A stretch of DNA of 64,000 nt, from positions 496,001 through 560,000 of the forward strand of contig NZ_CP071057.1 of assembly GCF_017161425.1 (NCBI RefSeq). Direction: 5' to 3'. Source of the stretch: Marinicauda algicola. Lineage in GTDB: Bacteria > Pseudomonadota > Alphaproteobacteria > Caulobacterales > Maricaulaceae. A program made the position numbers and the translations under genes. Positions 17,446 through 25,463 of this stretch are shown here, piece by piece (the stretch's first letter is position 1; each line of letters opens with the position of its first letter). The notes under the pieces were generated by a model, which was not told the origin of the DNA, searched no databases, and saw only the letters and a program-made list of their open reading frames with translations.

Positions 17446-18504
17446 CTATTCGAATTCCACGATGTCCACCAGGGCGAGGTCGTCGAGCGCGGCTTCCAGA
17501 TACGGCTTGTGCGAGGCCCCGACGATGACCAGGACCCGCGCACCTGGCATGCCGCGCGTGGCTTCCAGGATATGGGCGGCCATGCGCAGATTGCGCGCCT
17601 CCCAGGCCACGACGCGGGCGCGGGCCGCCTCGGCATCGCCCGCCGCGCGCAGGAAGGCGCCCCATTCGGCCGCCGCGCGGGCGGGCTGCGCCCCGGGTTC
17701 GTTGAACAGCCGGTAGACCTCCAGCACCTCCTCGGGCGAGGTCAGGCGCCGGTAGGCGGCTTGCGTCTCGGCCATGGCGGGATCGGACATCACACCCTGC
17801 AGGGCCGGATCGCTTTCGATCGCCGCCTGCAGGCGCGGCACGACGGACAGGAAGAGGTCGCCCGCCGTCCAGTCGTCCATCGGCCAGACGCGGTCGTGGC
17901 CGAGACGGGCGGCCAGCACCGCGCCGATCGCCGCGCTCTCGTTCCGGCTGGCCGCCAGCCGGTCGAGCGCGGCGGCGAGTTCCTCGCCGACCGGCCCGCC
18001 TGCCGTGCGCGCGCCCTCCGGAATTTGCAGCCAGTGCACCAGCGCGGACCAGGGATCGCCGGCCCGGGCGAACAGGGCCGCCGTCTCGCGGTGCCCGGCC
18101 GGCGTCATGGCCGTCCCGGCCAGGCCAGCGGCTTCGGATTCCGCCTCGCCCGGGGTCAGGGCCACGGTCTCCCCGGCCAGCCCGGACAGGCGCAGCGCGG
18201 TGCCCGCGAACTGCTCGGCGACGCCGGGATAGCGCGCCGCCTCCGCCGCCAGGAAACGGGCGTGCTCGCCGGAGACCGCCTCGATCGCGATATGGGTGGG
18301 GGCGAAGGCCTCGAGGCGCTGCAGCACCGGCTCCAGCATGTCCGTGGTGAAGTCGTCCGGCGCGGCGGACAGGTGCGGCGTGCCGAGCACCATGACCTCG
18401 GTCGGGGCGGAAACCGCGAGCGGATCGAGGTCGGAGGGGGAGAACCGGTCCTGCGCGGCGGCCGGTGCGGCGAGCAGGAGAAGGGCGAGGGCGCGAAACA
18501 TCAT
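17446..18504 (-). CDS. DUF5694 protein, exported, paralogue 1
   Basis: 352 aa with a cleavable signal peptide (MMFRALALLLLAAPAAAQ). The conserved opening of the domain is TEVMVLGTPHLSAAPDDF, followed by VLQRLEAFAPTHIAIEAVSG, matching the second copy at 62682 ([33 protein letters not shown]). The [14 protein letters not shown] block is also shared ([14 protein letters not shown]). The C-terminal VLVIVGASHKPYLEAAL is the third shared block. The fold is thought to be TraB/erythromycin-esterase-like; the function is unknown and I do not infer one. Confidence 0.82.
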   Translation of the reverse strand: MMFRALALLLLAAPAAAQDRFSPSDLDPLAVSAPTEVMVLGTPHLSAAPDDFTTDMLEPVLQRLEAFAPTHIAIEAVSGEHARFLAAEAARYPGVAEQFAGTALRLSGLAGETVALTPGEAESEAAGLAGTAMTPAGHRETAALFARAGDPWSALVHWLQIPEGARTAGGPVGEELAAALDRLAASRNESAAIGAVLAARLGHDRVWPMDDWTAGDLFLSVVPRLQAAIESDPALQGVMSDPAMAETQAAYRRLTSPEEVLEVYRLFNEPGAQPARAAAEWGAFLRAAGDAEAARARVVAWEARNLRMAAHILEATRGMPGARVLVIVGASHKPYLEAALDDLALVDIVEFE

Positions 18505-18577
18505 GGGGGAGCTCTCTCTTTGGCTTGCGTCTTCTCGCGAAAAGATGCCGCCCGGCGCAGATGCGGATGCGCCGTCC

Positions 18578-19015
18578 TCACTCGCCTGTGGCGAGCCGGG
18601 TCAGCGCGTCGTAGACGATGTCCGCGTCGCGCTCGCCGAGCCGCTCGGTGATCTCGCCGTTGAAGGCACGCAGCACCGCGTCGGCACGCTCTCCCGCCTC
18701 GCGCCCGGCCTCGGTCAGGGCGACGAGCGCGCCGCGCCGGTCGTTCGGATCGGGCGAACGCGTGACGAGGCCGGCCTTTTCCATGCGCGAGACGAGGCCG
18801 GTGACCGCCGGGGCGCCCAGCGCCAGAACCTCGCCGATCGCGCCCATGCGCCGCTCGCCGCGGCGCAGGAGCAGGAACAGCACGGCCGCCTGGCTCGCGC
18901 TGACCTGGGCTTCCTGGCGCAGGCGCGCATCGGCATCCCGGTGCAGGCGCCGGGCCGCGATCTCGATGAGGAGGTAAAGCCGCCGGTCGACGGCGCGAAC
19001 GCGTGCCATGACCAC
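18578..19015 (-). CDS. MarR family transcriptional regulator
   Basis: 145 aa winged-helix regulator. The recognition region is VLALGAPAVTGLVSRMEKAGLVTRSPDPNDRRG (helix-turn-helix plus wing) at about 65-100, and the wing's DPNDRR is the MarR signature. N- and C-terminal helices form the dimer interface. It is divergent from the azoreductase gene at 19181, and the shared 165-bp spacer carries inverted repeats that are good operator candidates. Such pairs commonly repress the flavin reductase until a quinone or electrophile is bound. Confidence 0.9.
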   Translation of the reverse strand: MVMARVRAVDRRLYLLIEIAARRLHRDADARLRQEAQVSASQAAVLFLLLRRGERRMGAIGEVLALGAPAVTGLVSRMEKAGLVTRSPDPNDRRGALVALTEAGREAGERADAVLRAFNGEITERLGERDADIVYDALTRLATGE

Positions 19016-19080
19016 GACGCTGCCGCGATTCCTTCAGGTGTGAAAGATTTCGGGACGTGCCGGCTTACATTTAATGCCAA

Positions 19081-19121
19081 AATGGAACCAATAATCTTCC
19101 ATTGCATGGGATTAATTCCAT
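19081..19121. promoter_or_regulatory. Candidate MarR operator/promoter region
   Basis: Two overlapping dyads in an AT-rich island: AATGGAA N9 TTCCATT (19081-19103) and ATGGGATT/AATTCCAT (19106-19121, 7 of 8 matching). They lie between the divergent marR and azoreductase starts and share the ATTCCAT half-site. A plus-strand AATAAT at 19090-19095 may be a -10. Operator use by this MarR is inferred. Confidence 0.5.
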
Positions 19122-19180
19122 TCCAGGAGATTCCATCTTCTCGCCCGACGCCCAACGCAGCGCAACAGGGAGAAGACACC

Positions 19181-19780
19181 ATGACCCGCAGACATGTCCT
19201 CAGAGTGGATGCCAGCGCCCGCAAGACCGGCTCGGTGAGCCGGGAGCTGTCCGGCGTGCTCGCGCAGCGCCTCGCGGGAGAGGCCGGAACGGTGACGGTG
19301 CGCGACCTCGCCGCCGCGCCCGTGCCCCAGGTCGACGAAGTCTGGGTGGGGGCGAACTTCACCCCGGCCGAACAGCGCAGCGAGGCGCAGAGGCAGGCGC
19401 TCGCCGGCTCGGACGCCCTGGTGGCCGAGCTGCAGGCGGCCGACGACATCGTCATCGGCGTGCCGATCTACAATTTCGCGATTCCCTCGGCCCTGAAGGC
19501 CTGGATCGACCAGATCGCCCGCGCCCGCGTGACCTTCCGCTATACCGAGAACGGACCGGAAGGCCTGCTGAAGGGCAAGACGGCCTGGCTGGTCGTGGCC
19601 TCCGGCGGTACGGCCCTGGACAGCGAGATCGATTTCGCGACGCCCTATCTCCGCCACGTGCTGGGCTTTGTCGGCATCACCGACGTGCGCGTCATCGACG
19701 CGGCGCGCTGGGGCTCCAGGAGCAAGGCCGAGCAGGACGCGGTGCGCGAGCAGGTGGAGACGGCGCGCAGGGCGGCTTAG
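19181..19780 (+). CDS. azoR: FMN-dependent NADH-azoreductase
   Basis: 199 aa, the usual AzoR size. Start chosen at the ATG preceded by AGGGAGAA. The flavodoxin-like fold begins VLRVDASARKTGSVSRELSG, where Ser-rich SARKTGS binds the FMN phosphate, followed by VIGVPIYNFAIPSALKAWID (the conserved PMYNF-type block) and LVVASGG. It reduces quinones, azo and nitro compounds with NAD(P)H. Divergent from marR and probably controlled by it. Sits beside a REP-like palindrome. Confidence 0.92.
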   Translation: MTRRHVLRVDASARKTGSVSRELSGVLAQRLAGEAGTVTVRDLAAAPVPQVDEVWVGANFTPAEQRSEAQRQALAGSDALVAELQAADDIVIGVPIYNFAIPSALKAWIDQIARARVTFRYTENGPEGLLKGKTAWLVVASGGTALDSEIDFATPYLRHVLGFVGITDVRVIDAARWGSRSKAEQDAVREQVETARRAA

Positions 19781-19802
19781 GGCCGCGGTCCTGGCTTCCC
19801 CT

Positions 19803-19868
19803 GCTCCCCCTTGTTGGGGGAGCTGTCCCGGCTTCGCCCGGCCCCTCCCCATCACAAGGGGAAGGGGG
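19803..19868. repeat. Palindromic intergenic element (REP-like)
   Basis: Compact palindrome: GCTCCCCC ttgtt GGGGGAGC (19803-19823), then CCGG-type inversions and CCCCTCCCC ... AGGGGAAGGGG to 19868. No T-tract follows, so it is not a plain terminator. GC-rich hairpin units of this style are scattered between genes in alphaproteobacterial genomes; a second, unrelated one occurs at 53456. Confidence 0.5.
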
Positions 19869-19881
19869 CGGAGCGGAGGCC

Positions 19882-20667
19882 CTACACCGCGCTCCAGTAG
19901 TCGCGCATGCCGAGATGGCGGAACACCTCGCTCCAGTAGGCCTGGATGATCCCGGCCTGCTGGCCTTCCCAGCCTTCGCGGGGAATGAGGTGGATCTCGA
20001 TCGCGACGCCGCGCAGGCCGTAACCGAATTCGCGTTCCACCTGGGCGGCGACGTCACGCGGATCGGGCAGGCGCCCGGCGAGGTCGTAGCGCGCGGCGCC
20101 GTAGACCGAGAACAGGGCCGAGTTCTGCAGCATGTCGGAGACGAGGATGATGTCGCGGCCCGGCGTGGTCGCGTCGAAGGCGTCTTCGCGGGCGATCCGG
20201 GCGAGCGCCTCGATGATCGGGCTTGCCGGCGCGTTCCTGGGCTCGACGAGGTCGGCGAGCACGTCCTGCAGCGGATCCTCGAACAGGGCCTGGTAGCGCG
20301 CCTCGACCCGGGACGGGTTGCGGTAGAGCGGGTTGATCTGCTCGCCCCGGCCCGGATTGCACAGCGAGAAGGGCGTTTCCTCCAGCTCCCCGCGCGCGTC
20401 GAGCTCGTAGAGCGAGAGCCGCTGGCCGATGGCGAGGCGGTCGCGCGCCTGGAGCACGAGCTGGCGGATCGCCTCGGTCTGGGCGGGCGTGTAGAGATCG
20501 GTCTTGTCGATGACGAGCACGGTGTGGGCCGGCTTCTCGCCGACGAGGCACAGCGTGTCGGGATCGTACTCGGCCGGCTGCAGCACGAGCGCGGCATAGC
20601 TGATCGCCCCGAGCACGCCGGCGACCACGATCAGGTTGAAGATGCCGATGATGTCCTTGCCGCGCAT
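19882..20667 (-). CDS. Uncharacterised membrane-anchored protein with a VWA-like core
   Basis: 261 aa, not recognised. One N-terminal membrane helix (IIGIFNLIVVAGVLGAISYAALVL) followed by a large extracytoplasmic or cytoplasmic domain. The segments TVLVIDKTDLYTPAQTEAI and RDIILVSDMLQNSALFS, with alternating strands and helices, resemble a von Willebrand A/Rossmann core, with the first Asp placed like a MIDAS Asp, but without the full DxSxS. Downstream member of a two-gene operon (with the gene at 20739), and that operon has a CtrA box upstream. Function unknown. Confidence 0.7.
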   Translation of the reverse strand: MRGKDIIGIFNLIVVAGVLGAISYAALVLQPAEYDPDTLCLVGEKPAHTVLVIDKTDLYTPAQTEAIRQLVLQARDRLAIGQRLSLYELDARGELEETPFSLCNPGRGEQINPLYRNPSRVEARYQALFEDPLQDVLADLVEPRNAPASPIIEALARIAREDAFDATTPGRDIILVSDMLQNSALFSVYGAARYDLAGRLPDPRDVAAQVEREFGYGLRGVAIEIHLIPREGWEGQQAGIIQAYWSEVFRHLGMRDYWSAV

Positions 20668-20738
20668 GTGCGTCCTGCCAGTGTCTCGGTGAGCCTAGCC
20701 CCGCGCCGTGCCGGACACGGTTCGGGGCGCCGGGATTG

Positions 20739-21716
20739 TCACCGCGGGGGCGGCGGAGGCGGGGCGGTGTCGTGCCGGCGCTCGGCCGGGCGCGAGCCGG
20801 ACTCCCCGCCGCGCATGCGCGCCATGTCGGTCTCGTCCTCCTCGCCGACGAGGTTGGCGAAGAAGGTGTCGATGCGCGCCTTGGTCTGGCGGGCATAGGC
20901 CAGGGTCTGGGTGCCGCCCGAATCCCCGCTGCCGGCATTCCAGGGCATCTGCTTGAGGACCGTGGCGAGTTCCGCGGCCGAGCGCTCGAGCCGGCGCTGC
21001 ACCGTGCCGTAGCCGATCACCGGATCGTCGAAGGTCGCGCCCTTGAAGGCGGCGATGGCGGCGAACGTGATGCCGAGCACGAAGAGCAGCAGGGCCTCCA
21101 GCGTCTCGAACGGGGCGAAGGTGAGCGCCCGGCTGACCGGGGCGAGGATTTCCCCCGTCACGTCCGCATCGCCGAGCGCCAGCGTCGCGGCATTGAGTTC
21201 GAGCAGGTCGCGATAGTGCGCGGCGGAGAAGTTCAGGAAGGCGATCGCGGCGACCGAGAGCGGCAGGCCGACGAGGGCCGCGACGAAGGTGTAGGGCCGC
21301 TTCGGGTTGGTCAGGCCGCGGATCGACAGGAAGCCGATCAGGAAGAAGGCGGCGATGACGTTGGTGAAGGCCACGGTGATCGCCTGGATCCAGCCGCCCA
21401 GCAGCCCCAGGTCGGAGCCCTTGGAGAAGAAGTAGGCATTGGCCAGCCCCTCGAACAGGACGAGCCCGGCGAGGATGGAGAAGTGCATGATGTGGCTGTC
21501 GGGATACTGCGCCGCGCGCCGGATCTTCTTGGCCTGGCGGAACTCGAGATAGGCATCGAAGTCCGACGCGGCCTTGTAGTAGGCCATGGTCAGCCGGTCC
21601 TGCATCGAGTGCGCCTTGCGCTCGGTCTTCTCGCTCACCTTGCCCTCGCCGCGCAGCTGATCGAACAGATAGTTCGATTCCGGCCGGTCCGAGGTCTCGA
21701 TCGCTTGATCACGCAT
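20739..21716 (-). CDS. Uncharacterised polytopic membrane protein, CtrA-box operon
   Basis: 325 aa, not recognised. A charged N-terminal region (residues 1-75) precedes about five hydrophobic segments: FSILAGLVLFEGLANAYFF, AITVAFTNVIAAFFLIGFL, FVAALVGLPLSVAAIAFL and ETLEALLLFVLGITFAAIAA. The C terminus is a soluble, Gly/Pro-rich tail ending PPPPPPPR. First gene of an operon with the membrane-anchored protein at 19882. A perfect TTAA-N7-TTAA CtrA box lies 31 bp upstream of the start. Confidence 0.72.
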   Translation of the reverse strand: MRDQAIETSDRPESNYLFDQLRGEGKVSEKTERKAHSMQDRLTMAYYKAASDFDAYLEFRQAKKIRRAAQYPDSHIMHFSILAGLVLFEGLANAYFFSKGSDLGLLGGWIQAITVAFTNVIAAFFLIGFLSIRGLTNPKRPYTFVAALVGLPLSVAAIAFLNFSAAHYRDLLELNAATLALGDADVTGEILAPVSRALTFAPFETLEALLLFVLGITFAAIAAFKGATFDDPVIGYGTVQRRLERSAAELATVLKQMPWNAGSGDSGGTQTLAYARQTKARIDTFFANLVGEEDETDMARMRGGESGSRPAERRHDTAPPPPPPR

Positions 21717-21746
21717 CAGGGAGGCCCCCCTCCGGTTCTTGAAACA

Positions 21747-21761
21747 TTAACGCAGGGTTAA
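21747..21761 (-). promoter_or_regulatory. CtrA box (TTAA-N7-TTAA)
   Basis: TTAACGCAGGGTTAA matches the CtrA consensus TTAA-N7-TTAA exactly. It lies 31 bp before the start codon of the unknown membrane protein, within the only promoter-sized gap available to that operon, so it is placed to regulate it. CtrA is the master cell-cycle regulator of this bacterial group. Chance occurrence in a GC-rich genome is unlikely but not excluded. Confidence 0.65.
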
Positions 21762-21906
21762 CCATGAGGCCAGTCGGAGCCAGCATCAGGGCCGCAATGT
21801 GGCGATTTGAAGAATTTTGGTTTCATTCGATCCGATTGCGTCTGGCGCCCGGCGCCTTAGGCTGAACCGGAAAGCCGGCCGACCGGCCGGATCAGGGAGG
21901 GATCGA

Positions 21907-23643
21907 ATGAGCGAACACGAGCCGACGAAACCCGGCTCCGGTGCGACCCGCCGGGGTCTTCTCGGCCTGATGGCCGGCGGGGCGGCGGGGATCGCCGTCG
22001 CGGGCCGGGCCGGGGCGCAGGAGCGGGTCACGCTGGAAAACCTGCAATGCGCCGAGCCGGTCCTCGGCGTCAGCTACACCCCCGCCGAGCGCGAGATGAT
22101 GATCGAGGGGCTCGACGCCTGGGTCGCGCGCGCCGAGCGCCTGCGGGCGATGGAGCAGCCGAACGAGCTTTCTCCCGCGCTCGTCTTCGACCCGCGCCTG
22201 CCCGGCCGCAGCTATCGTGCGCAGACGGGCGGGGTGAGGAACGCGCCGCGCGAGGCCGGCCCGCGGCCGTCCGACCCCGCCGACATCGCCTTCGCGCCGG
22301 TGTGGAAGCAGGCCGCCTGGATGGAATCAGGCGCGCTGACCAGCGCGGAGCTGACCGAGATCTATCTCTCCCGGATCGCGGCCCACGCCGGGACGCTGGA
22401 ATGCTTCGTCACCGTCACCGCCGATCTCGCGCGCGAGCAGGCCGCCGCGATGGACCGCGAGCGTGCCGCCGGCCGGGTGAGGGGGCCGCTGCACGGCGTC
22501 CCGTACGGGCTGAAGGACATCATCGACGTGGCCGGCTACCCTTCCACCTGGGGGGCGAGCGTGTATCGCGACCGGGTGGCCGAGACGACCGCGACCGTCG
22601 CCTGGCGCCTGCAGGAGGCCGGCGCGGTCCTGCTGGGCAAGACCACCTCCGGCGCGATCGCCTATGGCGACATCTGGTATGACGGCATCACCCGCAACCC
22701 GTTCAACCCCGAAGAGGGCAGTTCCGGCTCCTCGGCCGGCTCGGCCTCGGCGACCGCGGCCGGGCTGGTCTCCTTCGCGATCGGGACCGAGACGCTGGGC
22801 TCGATCGTCTCGCCCTCCCACCGCTGCGGGGCGACGGGCCTGCGGCCGAGCTTCGGGCGCGTGCCGCGCACCGGGGCGATGGCGCTGTGCTGGAGCCTCG
22901 ACAAGATCGGGCCGCTGGTGCGCTCGGTGCCCGATGCCGCCTTCGTTCTCGCCGCGATCAACGGGGCGGACGATGCCGATCCTTCCGCCTTCACCCATGG
23001 CTTCGAGGCCGACTTCTCGCGCGATCTCGCCGGCATGCGCGTCGGCTACGACCCGGCCTGGTTCGAACAGGGCGAGGAGCCCGACCGCGCCGCGCTGGAG
23101 GCCGCCCGCTCGCTCGGGGTCGAGCTCGTCGAGATCGGGATACCCGAAAAGCCCTACGACACCCTGCTGACCACGCTGGAGGCCGAGGCCGCGGCGGCGT
23201 TCGAGGAACTCACCCTGCAGAATCTCGACGACCGGCTGACCTGGCAGGAGCCGCAGGCCTGGCCGAACACCTGGCGCCGGGCGCGCTTTGCGAGCGCGGT
23301 CGATCTCGTCAACGTGGACCGCTTCCGCCGCGAGGTGATGGTGCAGATGGACGAGATGTTCGCCGGCCTTGATGCCGTGATCGGGCCGAACTTCTCCGAT
23401 GCCATGCTGCTGATCACCAACTATACCGGCCAGCCCCAGCTCGCCTTCCGGTCCGGCTTCGTCGAGCGCCCGACGCGCACCATCTTCGGCGCGCCTGCCG
23501 ACGAGAGCGGGCAGATGTTCACCGTTCCGATGGCCACCAGCCTGTGGGCGCCCCTGTTCGAGGAAGGAAACATCCTCGCCCTCGGCCGCGCCCTCGAGGA
23601 CCGGCTCGGCGTCGCCGAACGCCGTCCGGCATTGTTCGCGTAG
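21907..23643 (+). CDS. Tat-exported amidase (amidase signature family)
   Basis: 578 aa from the ATG with GGGAGG upstream. The N terminus has a Tat signal (TRRGLLGLMAGGAAGIAV, ending AGA-Q), so it works in the periplasm. Catalytic triad of the amidase signature family: K203 in PYGLKDIIDVAG, cis-Ser S276 in GSSGSSAG and nucleophile S299 in TETLGSIV. Position 275, normally Gly, is Ser here. The family cleaves C-N amide bonds; substrate unknown. Followed 12 bp later by a glutathione transferase gene. Confidence 0.9.
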   Translation: MSEHEPTKPGSGATRRGLLGLMAGGAAGIAVAGRAGAQERVTLENLQCAEPVLGVSYTPAEREMMIEGLDAWVARAERLRAMEQPNELSPALVFDPRLPGRSYRAQTGGVRNAPREAGPRPSDPADIAFAPVWKQAAWMESGALTSAELTEIYLSRIAAHAGTLECFVTVTADLAREQAAAMDRERAAGRVRGPLHGVPYGLKDIIDVAGYPSTWGASVYRDRVAETTATVAWRLQEAGAVLLGKTTSGAIAYGDIWYDGITRNPFNPEEGSSGSSAGSASATAAGLVSFAIGTETLGSIVSPSHRCGATGLRPSFGRVPRTGAMALCWSLDKIGPLVRSVPDAAFVLAAINGADDADPSAFTHGFEADFSRDLAGMRVGYDPAWFEQGEEPDRAALEAARSLGVELVEIGIPEKPYDTLLTTLEAEAAAAFEELTLQNLDDRLTWQEPQAWPNTWRRARFASAVDLVNVDRFRREVMVQMDEMFAGLDAVIGPNFSDAMLLITNYTGQPQLAFRSGFVERPTRTIFGAPADESGQMFTVPMATSLWAPLFEEGNILALGRALEDRLGVAERRPALFA

Positions 23644-23655
23644 GGAGAACGCGTC

Positions 23656-24291
23656 ATGACCCTGACCTTCTACGACTGCTCCACCGCTCCCAGCCCGCGC
23701 CGCGCGCGCATGGTGCTCGCCGAGAAGCGCGTCCCCCACGAGGTCGTGGAGGTCGACCTCAGGAGCGGCGAGCAGTTCTCCGGCGAATACCGCGCCATCA
23801 ATCCGCGCTGCACCGTGCCGGCGCTGAAGCTCGATGACGGCACGATCCTGACCGACAATGCCTCGATCGCGCGCTGGCTCGAGGAGGTCTATCCCGACCC
23901 GCCTTTGATGGGCACGACGCCGGTGGAGAAGGCCTTCGTCGCCGAATGGCTCTGGCGCGTCGAGTTCGAGGGGCTCTCGGCGATCATGGAGGTGCTGCGC
24001 AACACCTCCAAGGCGATGAAGGACCGCGCGCTGCCCGGCCCCGATCCCACCCCGCAGATCCCCGAACTGGCCGAGCGCGGCCGCGCGCGCGCGACGCGCT
24101 TCTTCGAGGCGATGGACGCACGCCTGGCCGAAACACCCTGGCTCGGCGGGGACACGTTCTCCGTCGCCGACATCGCCGGCTTCGTCTTCGTGGAGTTCGC
24201 CGGCTGGGTGAAGCTGCAGCCCGGGGAGGGGCAGACCAACCTCGCCACCTGGCGCGAGGCGATCCGGGCGAGGCCGAGCGGGCAGGTCTAG
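23656..24291 (+). CDS. Glutathione S-transferase
   Basis: 211 aa GST. The thioredoxin-like N domain begins [21 protein letters not shown] with a Ser at the activating position (S11), and TVPALKLDDGTILTDNASIARWLEE holds the cis-Pro and the gamma-glutamyl-binding E/D-S block. The C-domain has the N-capping box motif SVADIAGFVFVEF. It conjugates or reduces electrophiles with glutathione. It starts 12 bp after the amidase stop, so it is likely in that transcript, with fumarylacetoacetase-like gene downstream. Confidence 0.9.
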   Translation: MTLTFYDCSTAPSPRRARMVLAEKRVPHEVVEVDLRSGEQFSGEYRAINPRCTVPALKLDDGTILTDNASIARWLEEVYPDPPLMGTTPVEKAFVAEWLWRVEFEGLSAIMEVLRNTSKAMKDRALPGPDPTPQIPELAERGRARATRFFEAMDARLAETPWLGGDTFSVADIAGFVFVEFAGWVKLQPGEGQTNLATWREAIRARPSGQV

Positions 24292-24453
24292 ATGAGGGGG
24301 CTCGGACGGCTCCTCGTCCTCCTCCTCGACGCCGCCCTCCTCCTCTTCCTGCTGGCGGCGCCGGGAGCCTTCCAGGTGCCGGCGATGTTGAACTCACCCC
24401 ACGGCGCGCCTAAACCAGCGCCAGATCTGAGACCGACAAGGGAAGCCTCATGA
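24292..24453 (+). CDS. Possible short hydrophobic peptide, overlaps next start
   Basis: 53 aa ORF whose ATG directly follows the stop of the glutathione transferase gene, and whose TGA overlaps the next start (ATGA). The peptide starts MRGLGRLLVLLLDAALLLFLL, a single hydrophobic helix, then a polar tail. No strong ribosome-binding site is visible and short hydrophobic open frames arise by chance in this composition. It may instead be a translational bridge between the two enzymes. Confidence 0.3.
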   Translation: MRGLGRLLVLLLDAALLLFLLAAPGAFQVPAMLNSPHGAPKPAPDLRPTREAS

Positions 24454-25463
24454 AACTCGCATCGCTCAAGAACGGAACGCGCGACGGGCGCCTGGTGGTG
24501 GTGAGCAAGGACCTCGCCTGGTGCGCGGACGCGGCCCATGTCGCGCCGACCCTGCAGGCCGCGCTCGACGACTGGGAGCGCGCCGAGCCGGCCCTGCGCT
24601 CGCTCGCCGACGAGCTGATGCGCGAGGCGATCCCGCGCGAGCGCTTCCACGAGCACGATGCGCTCTCCCCGCTGCCGCGCGCCTTCCAGTGGGCGGACGG
24701 CTCGGCCTACGTCAATCACGTCGAACTGGTCAGGAAGGCCCGCGGCGCCGAGATGCCGGAGAGCTTCTGGGAAGACCCGCTGATGTACCAGGGCGGCTCG
24801 GACGCCTTCCTGGCGCCCCGCGATCCCATTCCGCTTGCCGACGACAGCTGGGGCTGTGATTTCGAGGGCGAGGTCGCGGTGATCACCGGCGACGGGCCGC
24901 AGGGTCTCTCCCCGGAGGAGGCGAAGTCGAAGATCCGCCTTCTCATGCTGGTCAACGACGTCTCGCTGCGCGGCCTGATCCCGGGCGAGCTCGCCAAGGG
25001 CTTCGGCTTCTTCCAGTCCAAGCCGCCCAGCGCCTTCTCGCCGGTCGCCGTGACGCCGGACGAGCTTGGCGAGGCCTGGGACGGGCACAAGGTGGCCCTG
25101 CCGCTGCGCTCCACGCTCAACGCGAAGCTCTTCGGCGAGCCCGAGTGCCATGTCGACATGACGTTCGACTTCCCGCGTCTGGTCTCCCATGCCGCGAAGA
25201 CGCGCCCGCTGACGGCCGGCTCGATCATCGGTTCGGGCACGATCTCCAACAAGCAGGATGGCGGACCGGGCCGGCCGGTCAGCGAAGGCGGCAAGGGCTA
25301 TTCCTGCATCGCCGAGATCCGCATGATCGAGACGATAAAGGAGGGCAAGCCGAAGACGCCCTTCATGACGCCGGGCGACACGATCCGCATCGAGATGCTG
25401 GACAAGGACGGCAAGTCCATCTTCGGCGCGATCGAGCAGGAAGTGGTGCGTTACGCGCGCTAA
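24450..25463 (+). CDS. Fumarylacetoacetate hydrolase family protein
   Basis: 337 aa, FAH-fold. The metal-binding Glu/Asp block is DSWGCDFEGEVAVITGDGP, and the family core continues with LMLVNDVSLRGLIPGE, KGFGFFQSKPPSAFSPVAVTP and GSIIGSGTISNKQDGGPGRP. These enzymes hydrolyse or decarboxylate acylpyruvates; the last step of tyrosine/homogentisate catabolism is one use, but other homogentisate genes are not seen here. It is co-directional with the amidase and glutathione transferase; the stop is shared through CTAA with the convergent PepSY gene. Confidence 0.88.
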   Translation: MKLASLKNGTRDGRLVVVSKDLAWCADAAHVAPTLQAALDDWERAEPALRSLADELMREAIPRERFHEHDALSPLPRAFQWADGSAYVNHVELVRKARGAEMPESFWEDPLMYQGGSDAFLAPRDPIPLADDSWGCDFEGEVAVITGDGPQGLSPEEAKSKIRLLMLVNDVSLRGLIPGELAKGFGFFQSKPPSAFSPVAVTPDELGEAWDGHKVALPLRSTLNAKLFGEPECHVDMTFDFPRLVSHAAKTRPLTAGSIIGSGTISNKQDGGPGRPVSEGGKGYSCIAEIRMIETIKEGKPKTPFMTPGDTIRIEMLDKDGKSIFGAIEQEVVRYAR

